Shown piece after piece: positions 14,395 through 26,700 of a DNA stretch of 64,000 nt. Made by a program: the position numbers and the translations under genes. Every line of letters starts with the position of its first letter. Within the stretch, counting starts at the first letter, position 1. Source of the DNA: Mesodorylaimus sp. YZB2_4 (taxonomy: Eukaryota; Nematoda; Enoplea; Dorylaimida; Dorylaimidae); assembly GCA_030248295.1 (NCBI GenBank), contig JASANH010000212.1, positions 124,001 to 188,000 of the forward strand, given 5' to 3'. A model generated the notes under the pieces. That model was not told the DNA's origin, did not search any database, and was given only the letters and a program-made list of their open reading frames with translations.

Positions 14395-14758
14395 AGCAGT
14401 CACACCATATAAGCTGGGCTGTGCGGGGACCAGCACGAGCAGCGGGTCTCCGCGTGTCTGCACTAGGAGCACCTACATGCGAGGGCATCCTGGACTGGAC
14501 ACCGACTTCCTCGGTCGGTGTTGGGCGGGCTGTAAGCCCTGTCGGTGCTCGACAGCCGAGACTGTCTCCTCGTCTGGCTTCCGTCTCTCCACTCGGAGCA
14601 TCTCGGCGGTACCGAGAGAGTCACTCACGACCTGCTTAGTCAGCGAGGGTTTATGGTTCGCAAACCGATTTCCATCACCGGGGATCGAACCCTGGACGAG
14701 TCCAGCCACTCGCTGCCAAGCAATACGCAAAGACGAATGACCGCTCTGCACCAACGCG
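14395..14758 (-). repeat. tRNA-derived SINE-like repeat, copy 1
   Basis: On the minus strand it begins with a pol III A-box-like GTTGGTGCAGAGCGG and a B-box GGTTCGATCCCC. It continues through a body shared with the copies at 15.3 and 38.2 kb: an AACCCTCGCTGACT core, AGAGACGGAAGCCA, and a GGTCCCCGCACA end at the left. Confidence 0.6.
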
Positions 14759-14845
14759 GCCGTTGGTCTAGAGGGTTAGGCGTCTACGTTCCACGTTAGG
14801 TACCAACTCCTCTGCGAGTGTTCGACTCCTGGTCGGGTAAATCGA
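14757..14845 (+). repeat. tRNA-like module
   Basis: Contains an A-box-like GTTGGTCTAGAGGGTTAGG and a B-box-like GTGTTCGACTCC, arranged head to head with the SINE copy on the other strand. GTTAGGCGTCT, GCGAGTGTTCGACTC and GGTAAATC-type ends recur at 52861-52936. Confidence 0.4.
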
Positions 14846-15261
14846 TTCTCGCGCAAACGTGTCCCTCCACAATCAGGTCCAAGCATCGATCGCGCATAAG
14901 CCTTTGGTCACGTGGTTAAAATTTGGATTTCCCTTTGGGAGGTGTGCGCATTCGAACGGGAGGGCTAAATCAATGCATTTGAATCAAGGCATTTGCCAGC
15001 TCTCAAACATTCTGGTCGTACCTAGAACTATAGGACAAATTCCTCAGTAACTACTGAATTTATTTTAAGTGTTTCGGGTGGGTTACCTTGGACCACATTT
15101 GAGGCTGTCTGCCTGCTGCTTGCGCCCAAATTAGTCGCAAACTTTAAAAACGCTGGGTAGACATTTGAATCAGCGTCATGCGCACTTGCCTGCTCTTATT
15201 GGCACAATTATTGTGAACGATCCTCGCACTTAAGCCTTGGCCGGTTTGCCAAGCTAGCCAC

Positions 15262-15585
15262 ATTCAAATCTTATAAGCAAGGTTGTGCGGGGACCAATGC
15301 ACATTTCTCGTGCGTCTCCGCTTACCAATAGAGCACCTCCACACATATAGGCTTCCTGGACGATGGCGGGCGTACTGTGAACCCAGTTGGTGTTCGACAG
15401 TAGAGACTCCGTTTGGCTTCCGTCTCTCCCTCGGATCACCCACGGCCTGGTGTGCGAAGTCAGCGAGGGTTTCTGGTTCGCGAACCGGCCCTTATCACCA
15501 GGGATCGAACCCGGGACGAGTCCAGCATCTTGTAGAAGTAGGGGCAGACGGAGGCTGAACCACTGCAGCACCGCGCCCACTGCTT
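15262..15585 (-). repeat. tRNA-derived SINE-like repeat, copy 2
   Basis: Minus-strand head GTGCTGCAGTGGTTCAGCC (A box) with B box GGGTTCGATCCCTGG, then the same body as copy 1 (AACCCTCGCTGACTT, GAGACGGAAGCCA, GGTCCCCGCACA). The two copies lie about 500 bp apart in the same orientation. Confidence 0.65.
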
Positions 15586-15733
15586 GCCTACTGCATACTG
15601 AGCAGGGTGGACGCATCTAACGCTAAATCAGTCATTGGCATGCTCCATCTTGTATTTTCCCAAAATTTAGACTACTTGAAAAATAGAAGCCCAACTACAT
15701 AGTGCCAGGGTAATCATAAGCATAGAAGCTCAA

Positions 15734-17700
15734 TTATTCATCCTTTTCGTGAACGTCGTCCACGCGGCCAATGAAGACGACGGCGCGAGTGGGGTTGTGA
15801 ACGACGGCGTAGATGAACGGGTGGTCAGCCACGAATTTGACCGGTTCGCCAACCAGGACAGCTTCGTTCACAGCTTCAGCGCCGGTGGCAGCAGCAGCTT
15901 CAGTGCCGTCTTCATCGATCTAAAGTAGAAAGCCAGACCAGTTACTTCACACTGCTATAAAAAAATGATGCGCAGTGCATTGTAATGATCGCCAAAACTC
16001 TATCTCAAATTTGCTTTGGAGAGAAAATTCTCAGCATCATCGGTTCCTCTGAACATTGAGATCCGTCTCACCTTAATGTAAGCCTCGTGTACAGCATGCG
16101 AGATTTCCAATTTCTGATCACTCAATCGGCTCAGATCGGCTTGGCGGGTGAACAATTTATCCAATCCCATGGCGGACAAAGCTGGTTTCAAATCGGACGG
16201 TGAACGAATGCTAAATTTGGGCATTTCGATTTGCACATTCTTCATAGTCAATTGGCCAATAATTTGTCTAAGTCGATCGCCAGTCAGCTGTTTTTGCAAA
16301 TCCTTGATCCCGTCACGTTCCTTGGGCAGCAGGACGTACATGGACAAGCCGGCTTGGCTATTGTATTGCAATTCGAGGACTTGCAATTTGTCATCGGCCG
16401 AGTGACGATATTGGTCATTGGCGGTCATATAGTCTACGGTTTCCGGGTTAAGTATGCATCCCTGTTGATAGAAGGGGCCTTGCTTGCTGGCACTTCTATC
16501 AAAGGCTTTTTGCCACGACGCTTTGAAATAGATGGCATTGGCCAAAACGATTTCGCTATCCGAATTTAACTTGCCCTTTTTGAATAATTCTGGAATCTTA
16601 TTTTGGGTCTTATCCGATATGTCCTTATTGATTTTTTGACGGGTTTGTTCCAACTGGGTTTTGAAATCGACTTCTTTCACATCGGCGTCCAAGCATTGTT
16701 GAGTAGATTTATCGTAGTTTTGTTTCAATTGGGCCGTCTTATCGTAATAGATGCCGTTGGCAATTTGTAATTTGATTTTCGATTGGTCGATATTTAATTG
16801 TTTCTCCAAAGCGCGGCATACGCTCAGAACTCGTTCGGCATCTCCGTCCTCAACCAGTTGTTGTTGGATTTGTTTGCGAGTTTCACCATCAGCGCCGTTT
16901 TCCAACATGGCCAGAAGCAAGGCGATAGAAACGGGCGAGATGACTTCATTCTTGTTCTTATCTTTCGGTTGATTGGAAATATTCTTGTAGACATCGACTG
17001 CGAAATTGGTAAGGACACGTTCCGATTTCTTGGCTTCCTCCAACGACTCAGTTTGGCATTTCGGGTTCGGGGCTGGGGAGCAGCTGACCAGCATGGCCAA
17101 ACCTAAAACGGGTGGTTGCGGATGGCTTGAGGTGACAATCCGGTGTGCGGTGCGGTGCGGAGTGTAAAGTGTGTATTCTATGCAGTGGGGTCAAGGATAG
17201 GAATGAAGAGTCGCCGAATTCTACATTGCCCTAAATTTATAGTTTGTATCTGGCTAGTAAGCACGTCTCCTACAAAATGTCCTGTCACTGCCACTATTCC
17301 ACCTAGGAACAGCTACTGGACTTGACAACACGCACACAGACCTTCAGGAAGTGTAAAGAAACGTTTGGCCGAGCAACCACGCCTGGATGTGGTCAGGGGA
17401 AAACCCTTCCCCGACTGTAGCGGGCAAGTTTTAAGGCTATACCTGCGGCTGAAACATCAACCCGAGAGGTTGACGTCTCCTAGCATGCGGAGAGTATCCA
17501 TTACTCTCTCCGACTCGCCAAGGCCGCCAGGCACAAGGGTTGCAGCCGAAAGGTCTATTTCACCCAAAGTGACCTTTCGCAAGGGACGTTTGTAATAAGG
17601 CCCCAGACTGCATGAACATAGTGAATATATCCCCAATATACCCACAGCTTAAAAAGCATATCTTACCAAAAATGAACACTCCCTTGTACAAGGAATGCAT
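15734..17700 (-). CDS. Secreted serpin, inhibitory type
   Basis: Three minus-strand exons: 17667-17700, 16072-17102, 15734-15919, joining in phase to 416 residues. The first tiny exon starts the signal peptide (MHSLYKGVFIFGLAMLVSC), completed across intron 1. The serpin core is recognisable (NEVISPVSIALLLAML, GIYYDKTAQLK, NAIYFKASWQ, LQIEMPKF-like strand). The last exon carries the reactive-centre hinge EDGTEAAAATG, which matches the inhibitory consensus of small residues, then VGEPVKFVADHPFIY and the final FIGRV strand. Counting from the hinge Gly as P15 puts P1 near Glu in EAVNEAVLVG. That is unlike trypsin inhibitors, though the count could be off by one. The target protease cannot be named. 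The loop lies alone on a 62-codon exon, an arrangement some invertebrate serpins use for alternative loops, but I see only one copy here. Confidence 0.93.
17440..17590. repeat. Dispersed hairpin repeat copy inside serpin intron 1
   Basis: Core CTGAAACATCAACCC-GAGA-GGTTGACGTCTCC, followed by GGAGAGTATCCATTACTCTC and a CCGCCAGGC stretch. The first part is an inverted repeat (AACC/GGTT). Related cores occur at about 3115, 8250, 10665, 25885 and 57925. Confidence 0.55.
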
Positions 17701-20700
17701 TATCGTCGCTCACAGTAATCTGAGGGCGAACAAATGTTCAAGCGCCACTGACTGTATACTCTCCCTCAGACCAAGCCCCTTATATACCTAAATTTTATCC
17801 ATCTCAGACAAGTTTGATGACAAAGCGTCTGGTGTAGCTTCAGAGAAGACTTTTGATGCCTTGTATACTTTCATAAAAATGCCACAAACATCCCCCGCCT
17901 GTTTACGTTTTATGGCTCTTATCACTGAAATATGATAAGTAATAGTCGGCCTAGATGCACCCGCATGTGCCATATCCGTGCAAAATGGGGATTATACAAG
18001 CATGTTGTGACTTACTGTATTTATTTACATGCCTAATGTAAGCCCCGTATTTGCTAAAAACATGTGCTGGAGGAAAAGACCTAGCGATGCGATGCGTTGC
18101 AGAGCAGAGTGCACGGACAGAAACAGACCATATTTTGATAGCAGCAACAGACCAGATTTCAGCTGCAATGAGATAATGACTCTGAAGTCGACATTGTGGA
18201 GTACTTTATCCTACAGACGGGGTCGAAACCCACTCAAGGAGGAGGTTTTTGACTTGATTTTGACTGAAAAGTGATAAGTTCTTTTTTATACCGCCCACAT
18301 AGCGCCTTATCTGTTTGTTTTCGACCCATTCTGGTCGGTCCAGGGGAGGGTCGATTTTTGGCCCTTACCCCGCGGGCTTGTTAGTTGACCCTATCTTGCC
18401 ATGGACTAGAGTCTATCCGGGATGCATGCCGGGCAAGGGCGCGTGTTAGTCGCTACCCCGCGATGTCGGCGGGCAGCCATACCCAGACCGTGCCCCGTGA
18501 GAGGACCCAGATTCGAGAGCCTCCCGCCCCATAAGGCCTCTCCTCGTTTATCGACCCCGGAGGAATGGGGTCAGTCACCCACCGCCAGGCGTGCAAGGCG
18601 CAGAGAGAACTTCAGCAAGTTCTCAGACGGCCAGAGTTAAAGTCAGGGCCGACAGGCTTCCAGCTTTGCCGAGCAAACTGTGGCAGGCATCTTGCACCGC
18701 TACACCACCCAGTCGGCATAGCGCCTCATCTTGCTCTTGATCAGTGCGAATAATATTCCTTCTAACGTCATCGCCGTTTAGTTCCCCTGGCTGAAGAGCG
18801 GCCTCCTAAGACCTTGCGTGAGTGATGGTGAAAGCCAGGGTTTCCAAAGTCGTGGTTTCGAATTCACCCGAGGCAATTTTTTTACTTGATTTTGGAAATC
18901 TTTTAAGTTAAACAACTTAACAACACCGGATTCTGAGGGCGACCTAGCAAGAGTCCAGATCATACATGCCGAGAGTCTAACCTTCAGTCTACGAATGCGC
19001 AATCCCCCGACAAAATGGGTGCGCAATCACTCAATTTCGCCATTTTTGCTTCCATATCACAAATTTTCGCCACTTCGGTTCAAATCCTTCAATTTTGCTA
19101 GTTTTGGGGCGCCATTTCGCTGTTTTTAGCTCACAAGCACTAAATCGATCCTCTCCTTCCGTGCTGATTTCACATTGGTTTGTGGGCGGCACTCCATGGA
19201 TCCAGTCTTCACGTTCAGGCGGAGTCCCCAGTCGCCAAATCGATCATTTCATCAATGACTGAGAGAGTCTTTTTGGAGCCCAGCGCGTTGCTGATTTGCA
19301 AGGAAGACATCGTCTGCGCACAGAAGTGACCATGAAGAAGGCGACTAGAGGTCCGCTGTCGCTGTTTTGCAGAATAAAGAGGAGGGGCGATAAGGCCTAT
19401 ACTTGCTGCTCTCGACATTGATGGCGAAGGAAGCAAAGGGCCACGCTTCCGACCATTCTGGTGATGTTATATGTACCTCGATACATCAGACATGGTTTGG
19501 GGATGTTGTGTGATCGAAGGGCATGCCGTATCAGGTGGTAGGGGATGTGTCGGAGGCCTGCAGGTCAGGGAACGCAATATGGATAGGCGTTCTTTTCTCT
19601 CGATACTTCTTAAGGAGTAATCAAGCAGCATCCATGGCGCCGATCGTTTGACAAAACTGCAATGGTTTGGCGTGGTTGTGATAATTTCGCGGCAGAAGAT
19701 CTTTATAGTGTGGCTCATAATTCGAATCGGTCAGTAATTCTAGGATCCTAGACATACTGTATCGCGTCGACACCTGACGCAGCTTCAGTGTGGTTCACAA
19801 TCCTTGGCAAAATATGCTCAGCTTCAGCACCTTGATACTGGAAGCCAAGTTGAGGCACCTGCCGCTTAACGATGCAGTGGCTTCATGTGCTGTCTTTTTC
19901 TTTGTGACGGGTTTTCGCCTAATTTATAACTGCGAAACAACAACAAATTGTGGTCATCATTAATCTCTGGATCTGGACATTCGTTGCCTGAAAAATAGCG
20001 TTGGCCCGCTTGTCACATCCCATTCGCTTGCTGCCACGTCCATAACAGTAGGTTGGATCTTGTTAGATTTCCACTTGACAATTTGTGCCAATTCGTGTAA
20101 AACGTCGCATTTCTTTAGATGAAAGCGCAGCGTCATGTGAATCCTCGCGTCCACAATGCGCTACCAATGCGCACTGGAGGCGACCATACCTAGCGAGAGT
20201 GATAGCAGTGCGCACTGGAAGTACTGGATAAGCAGCTACTGCTGCATCCATGACTTCCATAAATTGAAATCCCTCCAAAAACACGTGTAAAAAAGCGAGA
20301 GATTAAGTGCATTCAAGAAAGCTGCACTCAAGAACCCAAGCTGAAGCCACCAATGCGCGCACTGGAGGCGAAACCAGTTTGAGCGAATGATACTAATGCG
20401 CACTGGAGCCAGATGGACCCAGACTGCACAAAATTTGCTCACGCGCGCAGAATGAAGGTGGATTTGAAAAATTTTTCCTCGGCCGCGACTGCGCAATCCC
20501 CCCTTTTCTTTGAAATTTTAAAAAATTTTAAGGGTAAGCGTGTAATAATTATTGGCTGTTATTGGGTGTCGGCATGCATGCCTGGACCAGGAACCCAACA
20601 GTCGCTGGTGCAAATACCGCTTAAGACACAAGTTTTGTGCATGAATGTTGATCAAAAATTACAAGTTTTGTTAAAATTTTACATCCGAGCCAAACATTTC

Positions 20701-20735
20701 ATCGAACTTTAGTCAAACCATCCTCAACTCGCCAC
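17701..20735. other. Intergenic region between serpin and UTP6: repeats and a LINE relic, no gene
   Basis: Contains the decayed RTE-like sequence at 19130-19680 and short direct repeats with core GCGCACTGGA at about 20167, 20207, 20355 and 20398. A GC-rich block spans 18290-18650. The serpin promoter should lie near 17701-17800. No other coding signal was recognised. Confidence 0.5.
19130..19680 (-). mobile_element. Decayed RTE-like LINE reverse transcriptase fragment
   Basis: Minus-strand translations in shifting frames line up with the RTE-clade reverse transcriptase: KYREKRTPIHIAFLDLQ near 19600, ALSPLLF near 19390, a (C)ADDVFLANQQRAGLQ palm motif near 19300-19320 and GLRLNVKTGSMEC near 19215-19260. 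Stops and frameshifts are frequent, so it is inactive. This rests on motif order recognised by eye. Confidence 0.6.
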
Positions 20736-23700
20736 TCAATTCACTCCTGCCAACGTACCCTTAGTCAATATGGAGTACTCTCGTATAAAACCCTCCACTT
20801 TCTCATCCTCCAACTGTTTCACCGCCCTGTCATAAATGGTAGATACCCGAGCCGGATCGCCTTGTCCATCATTCAGTTCGAACTGGACATATTTCATCCA
20901 CAATTCCGTCGAATGGGCTCCATACTCGAACAGGGCTTGCTCGAAACAGTATCTAATCGACTCCGCATCCGGTGCCACTTGACCTTCTTCCATCTGATAA
21001 TAGGTCAAATAGAATTCCAAACTATTCGGTTTCTTATCGCAAAATTGGCGAAACAGTTTTCGCAACGATTCTATCCCATCCATTGCTAATTTCCATTCGA
21101 GATAACTGATTTTTAGAGGAGCCGAAATCGATGAATCCATTATTTGTGAGGCCTACAAAAAAAGTGCTCACATATAATCTTGGGGGAGGGGGCATAAATT
21201 AATGGTTTTTAAGTGTTCAAGGGCGCCCCCCGCGCTTCGAGGGGCTAAAAACAAAACAAGTTCAATGATCGCCAGCGAGTGCTTCTTAGCCAATGTCAAT
21301 TAGGGAAAACGGAAAGCCAATGCTTTGTAGCCAACAAAACTTTTCCCGCCGATATTCAAATTCAAAATACAGCGGGAAAATGATGTCTAGCGCCTCTTAA
21401 AACCATCTGAAACTTGCCCATACCTTCAACAATGGTTCCACTCGTTCAGGACACGTCAGTGTGGCCCAACCCAGCGCCAATCTCCACAAAGGTAGTGTTT
21501 CCTGGAAAAATTAGAAATTTGGTCCCTTGAAATCGCAAAATTTCTGCCACATACCTTTTCTGGCAATACCTGAATGGCTCGATTGAACATTCTCATAATA
21601 TCTTTTATTTGCACAGAATCGGATATTTTTTGTCTCAGAACGTATTCCCACAACGACGCTGATTTCGGGAATCGTTTGAGCGCCATTTCTGCCACTTTTC
21701 CCTGCGATTCCAAACTATCGCAAAGGCAAATCTAAAATGAAACAAATCTCATTATTTCAAATGATCAGCTATTACTTTGCTGGATTAAGATTTTAAAAGT
21801 TGAGACTTAAAAGTGATATGCAAGGCGGGAGAAGGTCAGCTCAAAATTTCTCAGGGCTACCCTACATGTTTTACCTCCTACCTACCCTTAGGACTCTTCG
21901 GAAAGCATACTTTACCCCTACCCCCAAGATAACGGGTTCAAAACACTCCTGTATCGCATGATTATTGTGAATATTAGCGAAAAAGTTTCAAATATTCAAG
22001 TTAAAAAAAGAAAAGGGCGCGAAAAGGACTGAGGGGCGCCTAAACATTAGGACCTTGCCCAGACTTTAGAAAATCCCGATCTTACCCATCTTTTGTAGAG
22101 ATCTTCATCCAGTGCATCCTTGCTCGATGACGCTGCCTTCGAAAAAACTTGCAAAGTTTGTCTTTCAACCTAAAAAAACATCATGAACAACAAATCAGAG
22201 CAGCATGAACCACAGAGGTCCCACCAGTTCTCGACTTATAAATTCATGGAATATTTGTAGGGATCAAGGAGAATTTTCATACAATCTCAGTCAACACGAC
22301 TTTTTTTGCATTAACATTTTTTATCTACGCATTTGCTCGAGAGGTCCAATTCCAAGTTCCGATATTATCGGCCGATAATTGCCTTATCGGTCGCACCTGG
22401 GTCCACTTGCATGCAAATTACGCTTAAACTACCGTAAAGCACGTCTGTGCACAGGCCAACAGGCTAATATTCTCATTTCGAGTGCGCACCCACCTCCCAG
22501 TAAACTCAATACTAACACTACACTACTCACAATCAGAGGTGAGGCAAGAACACCGCATTCAAAAAACTGGTTTACCAGGCCAATCCGGAATACTCCATCT
22601 CACACATATTGACTGGAGAAGACTTAAAAAATCAGGAAAAATTTCGCATACTGTATCTCGGACAGAAGAATCGACGTCTGGGCTCCATACAACAAACAAT
22701 AAGCACACACTGCAAAATCGTTGGAACAGTATATAATTTGTGTGCTGCGGCAAATCAAATTTTCGCCCAATATTAACTCAATGAGAAAAGACCCGGCTTT
22801 AAAATTTTGTCAGCTGTCTGACCTGACCCCATGCATTATTTCTGCACCTCGAAATTACCCGCCCCCCCCCCCGTGATAACAATAATATTTAAGTGACCCT
22901 TGTGGCTACGCGAAATGATTTTCGACATGCGTACTGAAAGCCCCAGATTCAAATCCTGGCGGTTCCGAGTCTTTATCAAGAAAAAGTACGCGAATAAATA
23001 CTGGAGCTGAAACCTGGATTTGGTCGGGCAACGCTCTAAATGCACGAGTCACGGTAAGACGAGTTCCTGACGGCGCATCTGCGACGCTCATACTTGCAGT
23101 GACCTCCGGCAGTGGACTGAGCTACCTACTCCCTAGTGCCGCTTCACCACAGTCGCTCGCCTCTGGGCCGCAAGAGATCCCGCATCCTCCCCGGAGCGGA
23201 CGATGAGGACATTGCACTACTCGAATCCTGACATGCCCACTACCAGTGCGGCTGGCCGTTCCTTGAACCCACCAGCAAGACTGGATTTGGCAGGGAAACC
23301 GTGGCGCTAGGCGTCAGGGCGACCCAGCGGGTCCGTGATGGAGGAGAGGAGTCCTTATCGTTTTGGTCCTTATCGAAGGCCAAGGTGGGCCCGGTCACAT
23401 CGTAAAGTGTTGCTGCTCTTGGATCCTGGCAAATTATTTCAATTGACACCCACTCTTCTTTCTTGCTAGCCAGTGTTCTCACTTGCTTCCTTACGCACAC
23501 CAAGTATAGTGTCAGTACAATGCGTACTGCAGTGTGGTCTATTATTTGAGGGGCATAAAATCTACATGAGGAACAGAATACAAAAATATAGAAACACTTC
23601 AAAAATTACCATGAAGCTGCAATTTCCGGCTAAGGTGCACTCCTAACTTGATTCTTGGTCAATCAGTCCGACTAATCAGAAGGAAACCCGCTACTGACAG

Positions 23701-26700
23701 CTACAGTAGCATTTCTGAACGACCTCAGAGTCTCAATTTTTAGCCTGAAAACTCTGCCCTCATCTGCTTTCCCGCGTTCACTAACTCGATCTACACGAAG
23801 CAAGAGCCTTTTCTTTAGTGCCCACCTCAAGGAATTTGAATAAATTTTGTTGATATTTATAGAAATTCGAGAAACTGTAAGAGCCCTAGATTTAGCAATA
23901 AAATTTCCAAAATCAGCACCACTATCATATACAACACCGCGAAAAAACCCTTACCATCGCTCGATATGGGCACACCGGGTCGTCCAAACGACCTAGACAA
24001 AACTTGACATAAAGGCGCCAAATGCTATCTGAAACGAGCACATCATTATCCAGCCTCAGAACACAGCCTGCCAGACAACATACCATTCTGAAACCGATTT
24101 ATAGCCTCTTCAAAAGTTTTCTGGCACCCTTGAAAATCGAATGGATTTTCGAGGTACTGACGCTCGGCCAAGGCCACGTATCGTTCTTCTTTGTCTTCAT
24201 AGTTCTTGTCAATGCTAGAAACCTTTTCATAGTGACACTATGCCAGGTATGTATGATACGGCACCCTGCCTTCCTGCAGGCATGCCGTCGCAAATGACCA
24301 TAAATGCTGACATACTTTTATACTGGAAATTCAAATTTTCAAGATAGCGGGAAAATTGTTACGTAATTGCTTCCGTCTAATTATTCCTCAACAACCTGCT
24401 TCAGTGACCATTCAACAACACCACTACTGGAGACATTTATCATCTAATGGGCTGGACCAATACCTGCGCAGCCAGCGTCCTTTGACAGGGTTCATAGAAC
24501 GAGCAGGAAATGCTTTTTCCTGATTTTCCAGACAAGAATTTGATTTTTTCTCCCATTGTTTGCACATTGCCCCACGACAACTAAATTTTAAAAATTTCAA
24601 CCGATTTAGTGACTCCCAGCATGATCAACAGCTGCAAAGAAAAGACGGGTGACTAGAAAATTGGAACCGCAAAATGCAACCTCACAGTTTTCTCTGATTT
24701 TGGCTGAACAATTTCCATGTTCCCAGATTACCCAAGGTCTTCCGGACACTTCTCAGACTCCCTGACTTTTCCAGGTTTTCCAGCTTTGTATGAACCCTGT
24801 TTGACACTGGCCAAGTTCAGGGGGGTCCCATGTTCACGTGTGTGATCAGCACCCAGGCTCAGATTTCCAAGTTTATCCAACAGGCAACTTGACTTACAAT
24901 TTGTAAATATGATCGACCAAATTTTGAGCGAATAAGAATTCTCCAGCTATTTTGGCGAATTGCACACACAGCTCCACATCACCTAAACAAAATGCAATAT
25001 TAGTCAAGTTCTTTATAAGACAGGGTTTCTGTAAGGGTCGACCAAGACCATGACACGTGAAGATTTTGACCCCATGACTTTTTGTGCTTAGTAATTCGTT
25101 AACACCACACGAGTGTATGGAAACGCAAAAGGGAGTAAACACAAAAACGTGTTGTTCGGGCGATATGGGCCATATCTTACAAATCCTTGGTCTGAAATAT
25201 ATCGAAATGGCCGCAAGAGCTAGGTTTTTAAAATTTTTCTTTAGTTTCCCAGTCGTGAGATATTCCCGCCTAAAGTAAGAATTCAAATTTTCCCACACAT
25301 ACACTCATCGGCTTCTTACTAAGAGGCAAAAAAATCATAGGGTCAAATTTTTCACTTGGCAAGTTCAAAGATTTGTATGGATCGACCCTTACAGAAACCC
25401 TGTCTAAAAATAAACAAATTACCTTTAAACGTTTGCGCAGCGTCGTCGAAAACGAGTTGAGCCAGTTGTCCTTGCATCACTGAATCCGATTCTTCTCCTT
25501 CACGAGCACCATCACTCTCCGAATCGCTTTTATCCACGTCCTCCCCAATCGCTTTTTCAGCCGACAACTGCAAAACTTCATTTCGTCGTCTCAATCTCTG
25601 CACGTAAAGAAGTTCCAGCCGAAACAACTAAAATCAAAAAACTGAGTAAATATGGAAAATTTATGTAAAAACTGCTTTTTCGTCGTTTTAAAAGCGCCTG
25701 AAGGAATCTGAAAGAGGGAAACCCTCCATAGTCTATTAGGCAGAAAAAGAGTGAAAGCAAAATTGGTCAAGAGGATATGCGGGTGTACTGGGTCCGTATT
25801 ACCGAAGGGAGTGACCGGCGGAGCATTTGCACTACCCCAGAAACTTGGGACAGCCAACCAATTTTTCCGATCAAGTCCATGGCTGTAACATCACCCCGAC
25901 AGGTGACACTTCCAGCGGCAGGCTCCGTGAAGAGTATCGATTGTTAGTCGAACCTCTTCTACAGTATACGCAGACGGGGAGGGGATAGGGCTGTTTCCGA
26001 AAGGAGCACCCCGCCTGTCCTTGGCATTCATGTGCTCGTTAGTCAGCGCACCTTCGGACAACATTATTTTAATGGTGGTTTAGGATCCTGATCCTGATTT
26101 GAAGGCCAGGATTTCAAAATGTTCAAAGCCGTGTTTTGACTAATGTTAGCTAGCGCGTAGGCGGGGAAAGTGTGGACGGATGATAAGATCCAGGGGGTTC
26201 ACAGTGTTGCCGAATGTATCACCGTCAAGGCAGTGTAAAGGTTATCTATCCTTCAACAATGACTACTGCATGCATAGAAATCAGCTTAATAGAAGAATGA
26301 GATTGCTTGAAATTATGGCTGTCTCGATTGCATGAGACTGATAACTTCGCATTACAAAGCATGGTCATACAGTGGAGTAAGTGCCAAAGACGCCTATATG
26401 CTGTATCTATACAGGGTTCATAAAAGAACCATTAAATGATTTTCCCTAATTTTTCCAGGTTTCCCAGACAAAAGCTCCTTTTATTCTGCGTTTTTTCCAA
26501 CCTTTCACTGTTTTCCATAATTTCGGCTCCAGAATTTTCATTTTCCAAGGTTAGCCACGCACTTCTTGGATTCCCTGACTTTTCCACGTTTTCAACCATC
26601 TACGAACCCTGTTCCGATCCCGAAAAGGAGTGAATGAATCCTGAATTCTAGGTCCTATCCTACATCATTGCGATTGATCGTCCAAACTTTAGGGCATGCC

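Noticed and set aside
23240..23602. Minus-strand ORF of 120 codons inside a UTP6 intron
   Set aside because: No UTP6 or other family similarity. The exons on either side join in phase without it.
24214..24240. Alternative upstream acceptor for UTP6 exon 9
   Set aside because: It would enter in a phase that does not match the end of exon 8. The acceptor at 24215-24216 fits the phase and the family alignment.
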